A stretch of DNA of 15,897 bases from Anaerolineaceae bacterium UBA6086. GTDB taxonomy: Bacteria; Chloroflexota; Anaerolineae; Anaerolineales; Anaerolineaceae. The stretch is taken from assembly GCA_002436005.1 (NCBI GenBank), contig DIXG01000097.1, positions 1 to 15,897 of the forward strand, read 5' to 3'. The position numbers and the translations under genes are program-made. Below are positions 7,652 to 13,833 of the stretch, piece after piece. Within the stretch, counting starts at the first letter, position 1. Each line of letters begins with the position of its first letter. The notes beneath the pieces are model-generated. The model worked only from the letters and a program-made list of their open reading frames with translations. It was not told where the DNA came from and did no database searches.

Positions 7652-7680
7652 TTGACACCTGCCTCCGATTTCCGTATAAT
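7652..7680 (+). promoter_or_regulatory. exact-consensus sigma70-type promoter of tRNA-Asn
   Basis: TTGACA at 7652-7657 and TATAAT at 7675-7680 are separated by exactly 17 bases. Transcription should start near 7687, about five bases before the mature tRNA 5' end at 7692. Both boxes match the textbook sequence fully, as expected for a stable-RNA gene. Confidence 0.92.
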
Positions 7681-7691
7681 ACCTTACGCAT

Positions 7692-7764
7692 TCCTCGATA
7701 GCTCAATTGGCAGAGCGAGCGGCTGTTAACCGTTAGGTTCCTGGTTCGAGTCCAGGTCGAGGAG
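7692..7764 (+). tRNA. tRNA-Asn (anticodon GTT)
   Basis: A complete 73-base cloverleaf. The seven-base-pair acceptor stem pairs TCCTCGA (7692-7698) with TCGAGGA (7757-7763), with discriminator G7764. The D stem is GCTC/GAGC. The anticodon stem is AGCGG/CCGTT around loop CTGTTAA, with GTT at 7725-7727. The variable loop is AGGTT, and the T arm is CCTGG, TTCGAGT, CCAGG. CCA is not encoded. A T-rich tract at 7767-7776 follows at once and may help end transcription. No integrase gene or duplicated tRNA end is visible nearby. Confidence 0.97.
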
Positions 7765-7852
7765 TCTTTTTCTTTTAAGAGGTAAGATACTTACAAACAG
7801 TAATACAATGCCATAACACATTCCGGTTTCCAGGCTCATAAAGGACCAATCC

Positions 7853-8683
7853 ATGACCCCGGCAGATGAGTTGCTAAAACGTATAACCAGTTGGGCTAAA
7901 GAAAAGGATGATATCCGTGCTGCCATTTTGATTGGTTCACGCGCCCGCAAAGGCGATGTGGATCCGCTTTCGGATATTGACCTTCACCTGTTTTCAACCG
8001 ATATCGTCCACTATTTTGAGGACGACGCCTGGTTACATCAACTTGGCACAGTTTGGCTCACACGCCAACTGCGGGAATCAAACACCTGTAAGGTGATTTA
8101 TGAAGACGGGCTGATGGTTGAATTCTTTTTCTCGCAGGTTGAAGCACTCGTACCAATACAAGCAGAACTGCCCACCCAGTATCAAACAGGTTATAAAATC
8201 CTTTTTGATAAGGACAGGCTGGCGCGCCGACTGCCCAAAGCCAGCGGATTGCAACCCACACTGGTTCTTCCAACAGATAAGCAATTTGAAGACGAGGTTG
8301 AAGCCTTTTGGTGGGATGCCTTCCAATATACAAAATATCTCTGGCGAGATGAGCTTTGGCGCTGCAAACATTACGACTGGCATCTTAAGCAGCACCTGCT
8401 TAAGATGATGGGCTGGCATGCCCTGCTGTGCCGCAAGCAAACACATTTCACGACCTACCAGGGAACCCACCTGAACCAATGGGTAGATCCTGAAGTCTAT
8501 ATCGGGTTGATGGCCGCCTTTGGCCGCTTCTACCCTGCGGATAGCTGGCGCGCGCTGGACGAGACCACCAAGATTTACGCCAGCCTGGTCGAAGAAGTGG
8601 CACAAGCACTGAACGTGAAGTCGTTCACACCGCTGAGAGATCAGTTTAAATCCTGGAAGAACGCTCTGTTGGAAGTTGAATGA
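7853..8683 (+). CDS. aminoglycoside 6-adenylyltransferase-like nucleotidyltransferase (AadE/ANT(6) family)
   Basis: A 276-residue protein resembling the streptomycin adenylyltransferase family (AadE/ANT(6)), which adds AMP from ATP to an aminoglycoside hydroxyl. The nucleotidyltransferase core is visible: GSRA at 28-31 followed by SDIDLHLF with metal-binding D41 and D43. The family's C-terminal helical part has the recognisable FWWDAFQYTKYLWRDELW stretch in the middle. Length is slightly below the usual 285-300. AAGGA at 7841-7845, seven bases before the ATG, fixes the start. It stands alone between a tRNA gene and a signal-rich gap, with no mobile element. Chromosomal homologues in environmental bacteria may have other substrates, so resistance cannot be claimed from sequence alone. 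Confidence 0.85.
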   Translation: MTPADELLKRITSWAKEKDDIRAAILIGSRARKGDVDPLSDIDLHLFSTDIVHYFEDDAWLHQLGTVWLTRQLRESNTCKVIYEDGLMVEFFFSQVEALVPIQAELPTQYQTGYKILFDKDRLARRLPKASGLQPTLVLPTDKQFEDEVEAFWWDAFQYTKYLWRDELWRCKHYDWHLKQHLLKMMGWHALLCRKQTHFTTYQGTHLNQWVDPEVYIGLMAAFGRFYPADSWRALDETTKIYASLVEEVAQALNVKSFTPLRDQFKSWKNALLEVE

Positions 8684-8747
8684 AAGCAGACCAGTGATAT
8701 ATTAAAACATCAGCACACGATTTTTCTGAGCATCGCACAAAAACCTA

Positions 8748-8777
8748 TTGACCTGCCCTTCTCGATGAAGTTATAAT
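8748..8777 (+). promoter_or_regulatory. good sigma70-type promoter with no clear gene after it
   Basis: TTGACC at 8748-8753 and TATAAT at 8772-8777 are spaced by 18 bases. The predicted start is near 8784. The next thing on the transcript is an intrinsic terminator ending at 8859, not a convincing gene. It lies 65 bases after the aminoglycoside adenylyltransferase stop codon. Confidence 0.75.
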
Positions 8778-8783
8778 CTAACA

Positions 8784-8859
8784 AGTCTGGAATATGCTTT
8801 TTGATCATAAACGCAATTATCCCCCCACCCCTGGTTTACGCCGGCCGGGGGTTTTTTTT
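8784..8859 (+). ncRNA. candidate small RNA of about 75 nt
   Basis: The interval from the predicted start of the promoter at 8748-8777 to the T-run of the terminator at 8828-8859 would give a short independent transcript. The 5' part (8784-8820) is AT-rich and largely unpaired; the 3' part is the GC-rich terminator hairpin, a layout common to trans-acting small RNAs. No known RNA family is recognised. Alternatives are an attenuated leader of the downstream zinc operon or a fortuitous promoter. A 43-codon ORF from ATG 8794 runs through the terminator and is probably not real. Confidence 0.45.
8828..8859 (+). terminator. strong intrinsic terminator
   Basis: CCCCTGG at 8828-8834 pairs with CCGGGGG at 8845-8851 (seven pairs, one G-T) around a ten-base loop, followed directly by eight T residues at 8852-8859. 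Six more C residues at 8821-8826 could give alternative pairing. The orientation is plus strand only. It may serve both the candidate small RNA and readthrough from the gene ending at 8683, and it insulates the zinc operon. Confidence 0.88.
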
Positions 8860-8926
8860 ATTCCAGCCATGAGCCATTTTCGGCACCTCCAACCCGGGAT
8901 TCACCGCCATATCCCCTCTCAGTGAA

Positions 8927-8955
8927 TTGACTTGCGTATCATCAATGGATATAAT
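8927..8955 (+). promoter_or_regulatory. promoter of the zur-znuACB operon
   Basis: TTGACT at 8927-8932 and TATAAT at 8950-8955 with 17-base spacing. Transcription should start near 8962, inside the inverted repeat at 8958-8980, which gives a very short leader of about 27 bases before the ATG at 8989. Confidence 0.85.
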
Positions 8956-8957
8956 TC

Positions 8958-8980
8958 TTATTGAAACATTTTTTCAATAA
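8958..8980. promoter_or_regulatory. perfect inverted repeat, probable Zur/Fur-family operator
   Basis: TTATTGAAA at 8958-8966, a five-base spacer CATTT, then its exact reverse complement TTTCAATAA at 8972-8980. It begins two bases after the -10 box, covers the expected start site and overlaps the AAGG ribosome binding site (8979-8982) of the Fur-family gene. A 23-base AT-rich palindrome is the size usual for Fur-family boxes, and the TTGAAA/TTTCAA core resembles actinobacterial Zur boxes. Repression by blocking polymerase is the simplest reading. Assignment to this regulator is inferred from position. Confidence 0.75.
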
Positions 8981-8988
8981 GGATGGCG

Positions 8989-9417
8989 ATGGATTTACAG
9001 CTCAAACTCAACCAGCAAGGTCTTCGGCTCACCCGCCCGCGCAGAGTGGTGATGAACATTCTGCAATCTGCCCCCATGCCGCTTGCACCACAGGCTATCT
9101 TCAAAACAGCGGTAAACAGCCAGGAGGAGATCAGCCTGGTGTCAGTCTATCGCACGCTCGATTTACTTGAAGAGTTGAGCCTCGTGCGCAAAGTGCACGG
9201 CCACGACGGGTGCCACGGTTACGTTCTGGCGTCTCCTGGCCATCACCACCACATTATCTGCCAGCAATGCGGCAGGGCTGTCGAATTCACCGGCATAGGA
9301 GACCTGGCAGACGTGTTCGAGCGTATTGTGGCTGAAACCGGGTTTGATGTGGATGATCATCTCCTGCAGCTCTATGGGTTTTGCCCCCAATGCCAGAAAG
9401 AAAAAACAGAGAAATGA
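8989..9417 (+). CDS. zur: Fur-family transcriptional regulator, probably Zur
   Basis: A 142-residue metal-dependent repressor of the Fur family. The winged helix occupies about residues 10-80, with recognition helix VSVYRTLDLL at 51-60. A histidine cluster (H85-H88) and two CxxC pairs (C91/C94 and C132/C135) form the metal-binding dimerisation part, with the cysteines holding structural zinc. ATG 8983 is also in frame but abuts the AAGG motif. ATG 8989 has AAGG six bases upstream and is the better start. It is the first gene of an operon with a zinc-type ABC transporter and overlaps znuA by four bases (ATGA), so a zinc sensor (Zur) is more likely than an iron or manganese sensor. A palindrome at its own promoter points to autoregulation. 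Confidence 0.9.
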   Translation: MDLQLKLNQQGLRLTRPRRVVMNILQSAPMPLAPQAIFKTAVNSQEEISLVSVYRTLDLLEELSLVRKVHGHDGCHGYVLASPGHHHHIICQQCGRAVEFTGIGDLADVFERIVAETGFDVDDHLLQLYGFCPQCQKEKTEK

Positions 9418-10343
9418 AAACAAAATCCTTCACTGCGCTTCTCAGAATGGTCGCGATCCCCCTGCTGTTGCTGCTTGGTGCCTGCCAAACAGCGCCTGCT
9501 CATAATCAACCGCCTGTAAATGGCGTCCCCCAGGTGACGGTCAGCATTCCTCCGCAGGCATTCTTCGTTGAACGTATTGCAGGCGATGCCATCTCGGTCA
9601 ATGTGATGGTGCAGCCAGGCGACAACGTTCACACCTATGAACCTTCCCCCGAGCAAATGAAAATGGTGAGCAATTCGCAAATTTTCTTCAGCATTGGGGT
9701 GGAATACGAGGAAAACTGGATTCCGCGCTTCACGGATATCAACCCCCAGATGGCGGTGGTGGACAGCGCGGCGGGCATCCAAAGAATTGAAGCAGCCGAC
9801 CCGCATGAACATGAGGAGGATGTTGATTCCCACGACAATGAACCAGCCGACCACGGCCTCGATCCGCACGTCTGGCTGGCACCCGATCATGGTAAGCGCA
9901 TTGCTGAGAATATCCTCGTAGCGCTCGTCGAGCTGGTACCAAGCAAAGCGGAGCACTTTCAAGAAAATTATGAGTCGTTGATCACTGAGATTGACGAACT
10001 GGACGCAAAAATCAGCACTGCCCTGGCAAACCTCGATAATCGGCGGTTCATGGTTTACCACCCAGCCTGGGGGTATTTTGCAGAGCAATATCAGCTCACA
10101 CAATTTCCTATTGAAATTGGTGGGCAAGAACCAAGCGCACGCGAACTGGCAGAACTGGTCAAGCTTGCCCGGCAGGAAAATATCAAGGTTATTTTTGTCC
10201 AACCTGCGTTCAACACAGCCAATGCAGAAACCCTGGCAAATGAGCTTGATGCGGAAGTGGTGCTGATTGATCCCCTCGATTATGATTGGCTGGAAAACCT
10301 CAACACAGCCGCAGAGGCATTTGCCAATGCACTCAGCCAATAA
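9414..10343 (+). CDS. znuA: zinc-type ABC transporter substrate-binding lipoprotein ZnuA
   Basis: A 309-residue solute-binding protein of the ZnuA/cluster A-I family that captures a divalent metal outside the membrane and hands it to ZnuB. Residues 1-24 are a lipoprotein signal with lipobox LGAC, so C24 should be lipidated. Likely metal ligands are H73 (VHTYEPSP), H152 (DPHVWL), H216 (YHPAWGYF) and D286 (IDPL). A short acidic/histidine loop at about 129-147 with four histidines is the usual mark of zinc rather than manganese binders. The frame is open back to an ATG at 9381, but ATG 9414 overlaps the regulator's stop codon as ATGA and begins a proper signal peptide, so it is chosen. Expression is probably coupled to zur. 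Confidence 0.92.
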   Translation: MKTKSFTALLRMVAIPLLLLLGACQTAPAHNQPPVNGVPQVTVSIPPQAFFVERIAGDAISVNVMVQPGDNVHTYEPSPEQMKMVSNSQIFFSIGVEYEENWIPRFTDINPQMAVVDSAAGIQRIEAADPHEHEEDVDSHDNEPADHGLDPHVWLAPDHGKRIAENILVALVELVPSKAEHFQENYESLITEIDELDAKISTALANLDNRRFMVYHPAWGYFAEQYQLTQFPIEIGGQEPSARELAELVKLARQENIKVIFVQPAFNTANAETLANELDAEVVLIDPLDYDWLENLNTAAEAFANALSQ

Positions 10344-10383
10344 TCACATAACCGCTGGGAAACAAACCGGAGACATAAAATTT

Positions 10384-11175
10384 ATGCCACAAACATTTCA
10401 AAAAAGCAGCAATTCTACCCTGATTGAAATCGAAAACCTGCATGCGGGCTATAACGGCGAAGCAGTACTGCAAGACATCAACTTCACCATCCAGGAAGGC
10501 GACTTCATCGGCCTGATCGGACCCAATGGCGGAGGAAAAACCACCTTATTAAAAATCATTTTAGGTCTGCTGACGCCCAAGAAAGGGCGAATCTCCGTGA
10601 TGGGAAAACTGCCCCAGGACGGCCGCCAGCACATTGGCTACGTTCCTCAATTCGCAGATTTCGATTCCGATTTTCCCATCAGCGTGCGCGATGTGGTGCG
10701 TATGGGCCGCCTGAGCGGCAAGCGGCTCTTCAAACGGCTAAATACAGAAGATGACGCGATTGTTGAAGAGCGGCTGGATTGGGTGGACATGCGAGACCAC
10801 ATGGATCGATCCTTAAAAGAACTTTCCGGTGGACAGCGCCAGCGGGTCTATATCGCCCGAGCATTGGCAACAGACCCAAAAATCTTGATGCTGGACGAAC
10901 CGACCAACAGCGTTGACTACGAATCCCGCACAAAAATTTACGACCTGCTGCACACCATCAACGAACAGGGCATCACCATCCTGATGGTTTCGCACGACTT
11001 GAATGTGATCTCGAGCTATGTTAAGACGATTGGCTGTTTGAACCGACAGATGCACTACCACAGCGAAAAAGAGATCACAGCCGAGATGTTCAATGCGGCT
11101 TACGACTGCCCGGTTGAACTGATTGCCCATGGCTTGCCGCACCGCGTGCTGGCAGAACACAAGGAGGCGCGTTGA
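10384..11175 (+). CDS. znuC: zinc-type ABC transporter ATP-binding protein ZnuC
   Basis: A 263-residue ATPase subunit of the metal importer. Motifs are Walker A GPNGGGKTT at 46-54, Q-loop Q89 in YVPQF, signature LSGGQ at 147-151, Walker B ILMLDEP at 167-173 with E172, and switch H204. The D-loop region reads TNSVD, where relatives often have a glycine before VD, a mild variation. The frame is open upstream to 10267, overlapping znuA, but ATG 10384 starts the family-typical N-terminus and has GGAG at 10369-10372, eleven bases away. It follows znuA by 40 bases, and its TGA shares one base with the ATG of znuB. Confidence 0.93.
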   Translation: MPQTFQKSSNSTLIEIENLHAGYNGEAVLQDINFTIQEGDFIGLIGPNGGGKTTLLKIILGLLTPKKGRISVMGKLPQDGRQHIGYVPQFADFDSDFPISVRDVVRMGRLSGKRLFKRLNTEDDAIVEERLDWVDMRDHMDRSLKELSGGQRQRVYIARALATDPKILMLDEPTNSVDYESRTKIYDLLHTINEQGITILMVSHDLNVISSYVKTIGCLNRQMHYHSEKEITAEMFNAAYDCPVELIAHGLPHRVLAEHKEAR

Positions 11176-11993
11176 TGGTTGAACTGCTCAGTTATGGTTT
11201 TATGCGCAATGCCCTGATGGCGGGCGTGCTGGTCAGTCTGGCTTGCGGCATCATCGGCACCCTCGTCGTGCTCAAGCGCATGGTGTTCATCTCTGGCGGC
11301 GTTGCCCACACAGCCTATGGCGGGGTTGGCATGGCATTTTATTTTGGCGTTAACCCTGTGCTGGGCGCAGTCGTTTTCTCTCTGCTGGCTTCCTTTCTGA
11401 TGGGATACGTGCAGCGTCAGACCCGTCAACGGCAGGACACCCTGATCGGCGTCATGTGGGCAATTGGCATGGCGATTGGAATCATTTTTGCAGATCTGAC
11501 CCCGGGCTATAAGGCAGACCTGATGAGTTACTTATTCGGCAGCATCTTGGCTGTCACCAATGCCGATTTGTGGCTGATGCTGGTGATTGACTTGCTCGTT
11601 ATTGGGCTGGTGATCGCGTTTTATAAAGAGCTGCAGGCTTCTGCGTTTGATGAGACCTTCTCTCGCGTTCGTAATTTGCCGGTGGATTTCCTCTACCTGG
11701 TTTTGATCACGATGATCGGGTTGGTGGTGGTGATGATGATGCGAGTTGTGGGCTTGATCATGATCATTGCGCTGCTCACCGTCCCGGCAGCAATCGGGTC
11801 GCTTTTCCTCAAGGACATGAAGCACATCATGGGGTTGTCCACCGTGTTGAGCCTGGTTTTCACCTCAGGTGGGTTACTGATCTCTTATTTCTTCAACCTG
11901 ACTTCTGGTGCCACAATCATTTTATTTGCAGGTGGCGCTTACCTTGCCGCCCTCGTACTGCATCGTTTTTGCCGCCGCTGCCCCAACGCATAG
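11175..11993 (+). CDS. znuB: zinc-type ABC transporter permease ZnuB
   Basis: A 272-residue permease of the ABC-3 (ZnuB/MntB) family with about eight hydrophobic spans, starting at residues 12-32 and ending near 262. The family-typical FISGGVAHTAYGGVGMAFYF region near residues 36-55 and the GLIMIIALLTVPAAIGSLF stretch in the later half are present. AAGGAGG at 11161-11167 is placed seven bases before ATG 11175, which therefore beats the in-frame TTG at 11172. The ATG overlaps the znuC stop by one base (TGATG), a sign of translational coupling. It is the last gene of the zinc operon; the C-terminus carries an odd RFCRRCPNA tail. Confidence 0.93.
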   Translation: MVELLSYGFMRNALMAGVLVSLACGIIGTLVVLKRMVFISGGVAHTAYGGVGMAFYFGVNPVLGAVVFSLLASFLMGYVQRQTRQRQDTLIGVMWAIGMAIGIIFADLTPGYKADLMSYLFGSILAVTNADLWLMLVIDLLVIGLVIAFYKELQASAFDETFSRVRNLPVDFLYLVLITMIGLVVVMMMRVVGLIMIIALLTVPAAIGSLFLKDMKHIMGLSTVLSLVFTSGGLLISYFFNLTSGATIILFAGGAYLAALVLHRFCRRCPNA

Positions 11994-12040
11994 CCAGGTT
12001 TTACTCTACATCTGATCAAGTGGGGGAATACTTTTCAGTA

Positions 12041-12046
12041 TATAAT
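12041..12046 (+). promoter_or_regulatory. possible -10 box for the cytochrome lipoprotein gene
   Basis: TATAAT lies 36 bases before the ATG at 12082, within a GTATATAATTATGG context. No -35 box of reasonable match is found at 16-18 base spacing, so this would be a weak or activator-dependent promoter, or chance in AT-rich DNA. Confidence 0.4.
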
Positions 12047-12081
12047 TATGGATAGAGATATATTGCGTAAAGGAGGCTGCA

Positions 12082-12372
12082 ATGTTTAAAAAGTGGATCC
12101 TGATAGCAATTAGCATGTTTGTCTTATTATCATTGATTGTCGCCTGTGCACAAACGGAGCCAGCACCCCTCCCTGAAGCGGGCGAAGAGAACGTTGAAGT
12201 TGAGGCGCTGATCATCGAAAAGTGCGGCACCTGCCACACAGCTGATCGTGTATTCAATGAAAATTACACCGAGCAAGGCTGGTCGGATGTGTTCGATGAA
12301 ATGATTGAAAAGGGCGCAAAAGTCAGCCCGGATGAGAAAGAAATCATGATCGATTGGCTGCTTGCCCGGTAG
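12082..12372 (+). CDS. small mono-haem cytochrome c lipoprotein
   Basis: A 96-residue secreted haem protein, likely an electron carrier tethered to the outer face of the membrane. The signal peptide ends in LIVAC, so C22 should be lipidated. A short Pro/Glu-rich linker (about 23-40) leads to the haem site CGTCH at 48-52. The GWSDVFDEMIEKG stretch that follows matches the W-x-x-V-x-x-M pattern of small class I cytochromes, making M74 a likely sixth ligand (M89 is the alternative). The helix ending in DWLLAR closes the domain. A near-perfect AAAGGAGG at 12069-12076 predicts strong translation. It stands alone between the zinc operon and frr, and no cytochrome maturation or oxidase gene is in the window. 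The partner enzyme is unknown. Confidence 0.88.
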   Translation: MFKKWILIAISMFVLLSLIVACAQTEPAPLPEAGEENVEVEALIIEKCGTCHTADRVFNENYTEQGWSDVFDEMIEKGAKVSPDEKEIMIDWLLAR

Positions 12373-12397
12373 ATTTCTGTTTGCCTTCAAGCGCAAC

Positions 12398-12416
12398 CAT
12401 TTTAAATTTTAAAATG
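12398..12416. repeat. perfect 19-bp AT-rich palindrome upstream of frr
   Basis: CATTTTAAA at 12398-12406 and its exact reverse complement TTTAAAATG at 12408-12416 surround a single central T. It begins 26 bases after the cytochrome stop codon and lies 48 bases before a TATAAT at 12464. No T-run follows, so it is not a standard terminator. The odd-length, nearly gapless symmetry is more like a dimeric regulator site than an RNA hairpin. Confidence 0.6.
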
Positions 12417-12463
12417 CAGCTGTTGTTCTATCCACAATAAGCAGAAAATATGGACGAGCACAG

Positions 12464-12469
12464 TATAAT
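12464..12469 (+). promoter_or_regulatory. possible -10 box for frr-uppS-cdsA
   Basis: TATAAT lies 53 bases before the frr start. The base positions expected for a -35 box (about 12440-12447) read GCAGAA or close variants, a poor match. This is the only reasonable -10 in the 150-base gap before frr. Confidence 0.4.
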
Positions 12470-12506
12470 ATTGAATGTTTAACACCCTCAGACAAGGAAA
12501 ATGAAG

Positions 12507-12554
12507 ATGAAGGAGGAGGATTATGATCAAAGACACACTACGCGAAGCCGCTGA
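12507..12554 (+). CDS. possible short upstream ORF overlapping the frr start
   Basis: ATG 12507 opens a 15-residue frame (beginning MKEEDYDQRH) that ends with TGA at 12552-12554, 31 bases inside frr and in a different frame. AAGGA at 12494-12498 is eight bases upstream. The frame passes through the frr Shine-Dalgarno site, so translating ribosomes would interfere with frr initiation or re-initiate nearby. It may be fortuitous, because a purine-rich Shine-Dalgarno region naturally encodes Lys and Glu. Confidence 0.2.
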   Translation: MKEEDYDQRHTTRSR

Positions 12555-13080
12555 ACGTATGCAAACCATTCTGGATGTATTGGATGAAGACCTGGCTTCA
12601 ATCCGAACGGGAAGGGCTGCACCAGGACTGGTGGAACGCATGCCTGTGGATTATTATGGCATACAAACACCGCTAATCCAGCTCGCCACGATCAGCGTTC
12701 CCGAGCCGCGCCAGCTCTTGATCCGTCCCTTTGATCCTGCTTCTCTCAAAGACATCGAACGCGCCATCCTGGCATCGGATCTGGGACTCACGCCCAACAG
12801 TGATGGTAAAGTCATCCGGCTTTCCCTGCCGCAGCTTACAGAAGAACGCCGGCGGGAGCTGGTTCGGATTGTGAACAACCGCATGGAAGAAACCCGGGTC
12901 AAGATCCGCAATGTCCGCCGTGACCTGATCAAAGATTTGCGCGATTTCGAAAAGGAAGGCTTGATTTCAGAAGATGAACAGGAACGTGGCGAAAAAGATT
13001 TGCAGGAGTTAACCGACAGGATGATTGAGAAGGTTGACGAAGCTGGCGATCGCAAAGAAAAAGAGATCATGGAAGTCTGA
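12523..13080 (+). CDS. frr: ribosome recycling factor
   Basis: A 185-residue ribosome recycling factor, the usual length. With EF-G it splits the ribosome after termination, freeing it from mRNA and tRNA in the cytoplasm. The conserved ASIRTGRA motif is at residues 25-32, followed by the beta domain (about 33-104) with VDYYG and the IRPFD hinge region, and the long helices of domain I (about 105-185) with RRRELVRIV and the R/K-rich NVRRDLIKDL. AAGGAGGAGGA before ATG 12523 is an unusually strong ribosome binding site. uppS follows after five bases and cdsA after that, a common bacterial cluster, although the usual preceding pyrH is absent. Confidence 0.98.
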   Translation: MIKDTLREAAERMQTILDVLDEDLASIRTGRAAPGLVERMPVDYYGIQTPLIQLATISVPEPRQLLIRPFDPASLKDIERAILASDLGLTPNSDGKVIRLSLPQLTEERRRELVRIVNNRMEETRVKIRNVRRDLIKDLRDFEKEGLISEDEQERGEKDLQELTDRMIEKVDEAGDRKEKEIMEV

Positions 13081-13085
13081 TCCCG

Positions 13086-13814
13086 ATGACAACTGAATCA
13101 CCTTCCCTTCCCTTTGACAATATTCCCCGCCATGTTGCCATCATTATGGATGGCAACGGCCGATGGGCAAAACAACGCGGGCTGCCGCGTCTGGCCGGGC
13201 ACCGCGCTGGCGCAGAAAACCTGCGGGCAATCATTCGCGCCAGCGCTGAATTTGGAATCCAATATCTGACGCTTTACGCTTTTTCAACTGAAAACTGGTC
13301 TCGTCCGCGCGCAGAAATCGACGGTTTGATGCGCATCCTTTCGGATGTGATCGACCGAGAAATGGGCGAACTGCACAAAGAGGGCGCCAGGCTGGTCCAT
13401 ATTGGTCACCTGGATGGGCTCTCGAACGTCTTACAGAATAAGGTGCGCCAAGCTATCGAGATGACAAAGGACAACCAGCGCATCACGATCGTTTTGGCAT
13501 TCAATTACGGTGGGCGCGATGAAATCATTACCGGCATCAAACAGATGCTGGAAGATGGTGTCGATCCTGAAATCGTGGACGCCGACCTGGTGAGCCAGTA
13601 TATGTTTACAAAAGACCTGCCCGACCCCGATCTTGTCATCCGCACCTCAGGCGAACAGCGCACCAGCAACTTCCTCACCTGGCAGACTGTGTATTCAGAA
13701 TGGTATTTCTCACCGGTGTATTGGCCTGATTTTGATAAGGAAGAACTGCGGAAAGCAATCGAAGACTACAACAAACGCAACCGTCGTTTTGGCGGACTGC
13801 AAGACAATTCTTGA
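13086..13814 (+). CDS. uppS: undecaprenyl diphosphate synthase (cis-prenyltransferase)
   Basis: A 242-residue cis-prenyltransferase that extends farnesyl diphosphate with isopentenyl units to make the lipid carrier for peptidoglycan and other wall glycans. The catalytic MDGNGRWA is at residues 21-28 (D22), followed by RLAGHRAG with H39, and by YLTLYAFSTENW at about 60-71. The C-terminal substrate site is LPDPDLVIRTSGEQR at 178-192, then SNFLTWQ and the SEWYF/WPDF region. All signature residues are intact. It begins five bases after the frr stop. Its ribosome site is weak, so coupling to frr is likely. cdsA starts 19 bases after its stop. Confidence 0.98.
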   Translation: MTTESPSLPFDNIPRHVAIIMDGNGRWAKQRGLPRLAGHRAGAENLRAIIRASAEFGIQYLTLYAFSTENWSRPRAEIDGLMRILSDVIDREMGELHKEGARLVHIGHLDGLSNVLQNKVRQAIEMTKDNQRITIVLAFNYGGRDEIITGIKQMLEDGVDPEIVDADLVSQYMFTKDLPDPDLVIRTSGEQRTSNFLTWQTVYSEWYFSPVYWPDFDKEELRKAIEDYNKRNRRFGGLQDNS

Positions 13815-13833
13815 TAAATCGCTCAGAGGCAAT

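Noticed and set aside
7692..8683. tRNA-Asn with the adenylyltransferase as an integrated genomic island
   Set aside because: No integrase, no repeat of the tRNA 3' end downstream and no obvious base-composition change were seen within the window.
8794..8925. A 43-codon ORF starting MLFDHKRNYPP between the adenylyltransferase and zur
   Set aside because: It runs through the strong terminator hairpin and its T-run, so the message should end mid-frame, and its ribosome site is poor. Kept only as a remark under the small RNA candidate.
8983..8988. ATG 8983 as the zur start
   Set aside because: It directly abuts the AAGG motif with no spacing; ATG 8989 has a normal six-base gap.
9372..10340. Long minus-strand ORF of 322 codons opposite znuA
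   Set aside because: It is the antisense shadow of znuA; its translation is Cys/His-rich with no recognisable domain, and it has no ribosome site.
11172..11174. TTG 11172 as the znuB start
   Set aside because: ATG 11175 is next in frame, overlaps the znuC stop and is better spaced from AAGGAGG.
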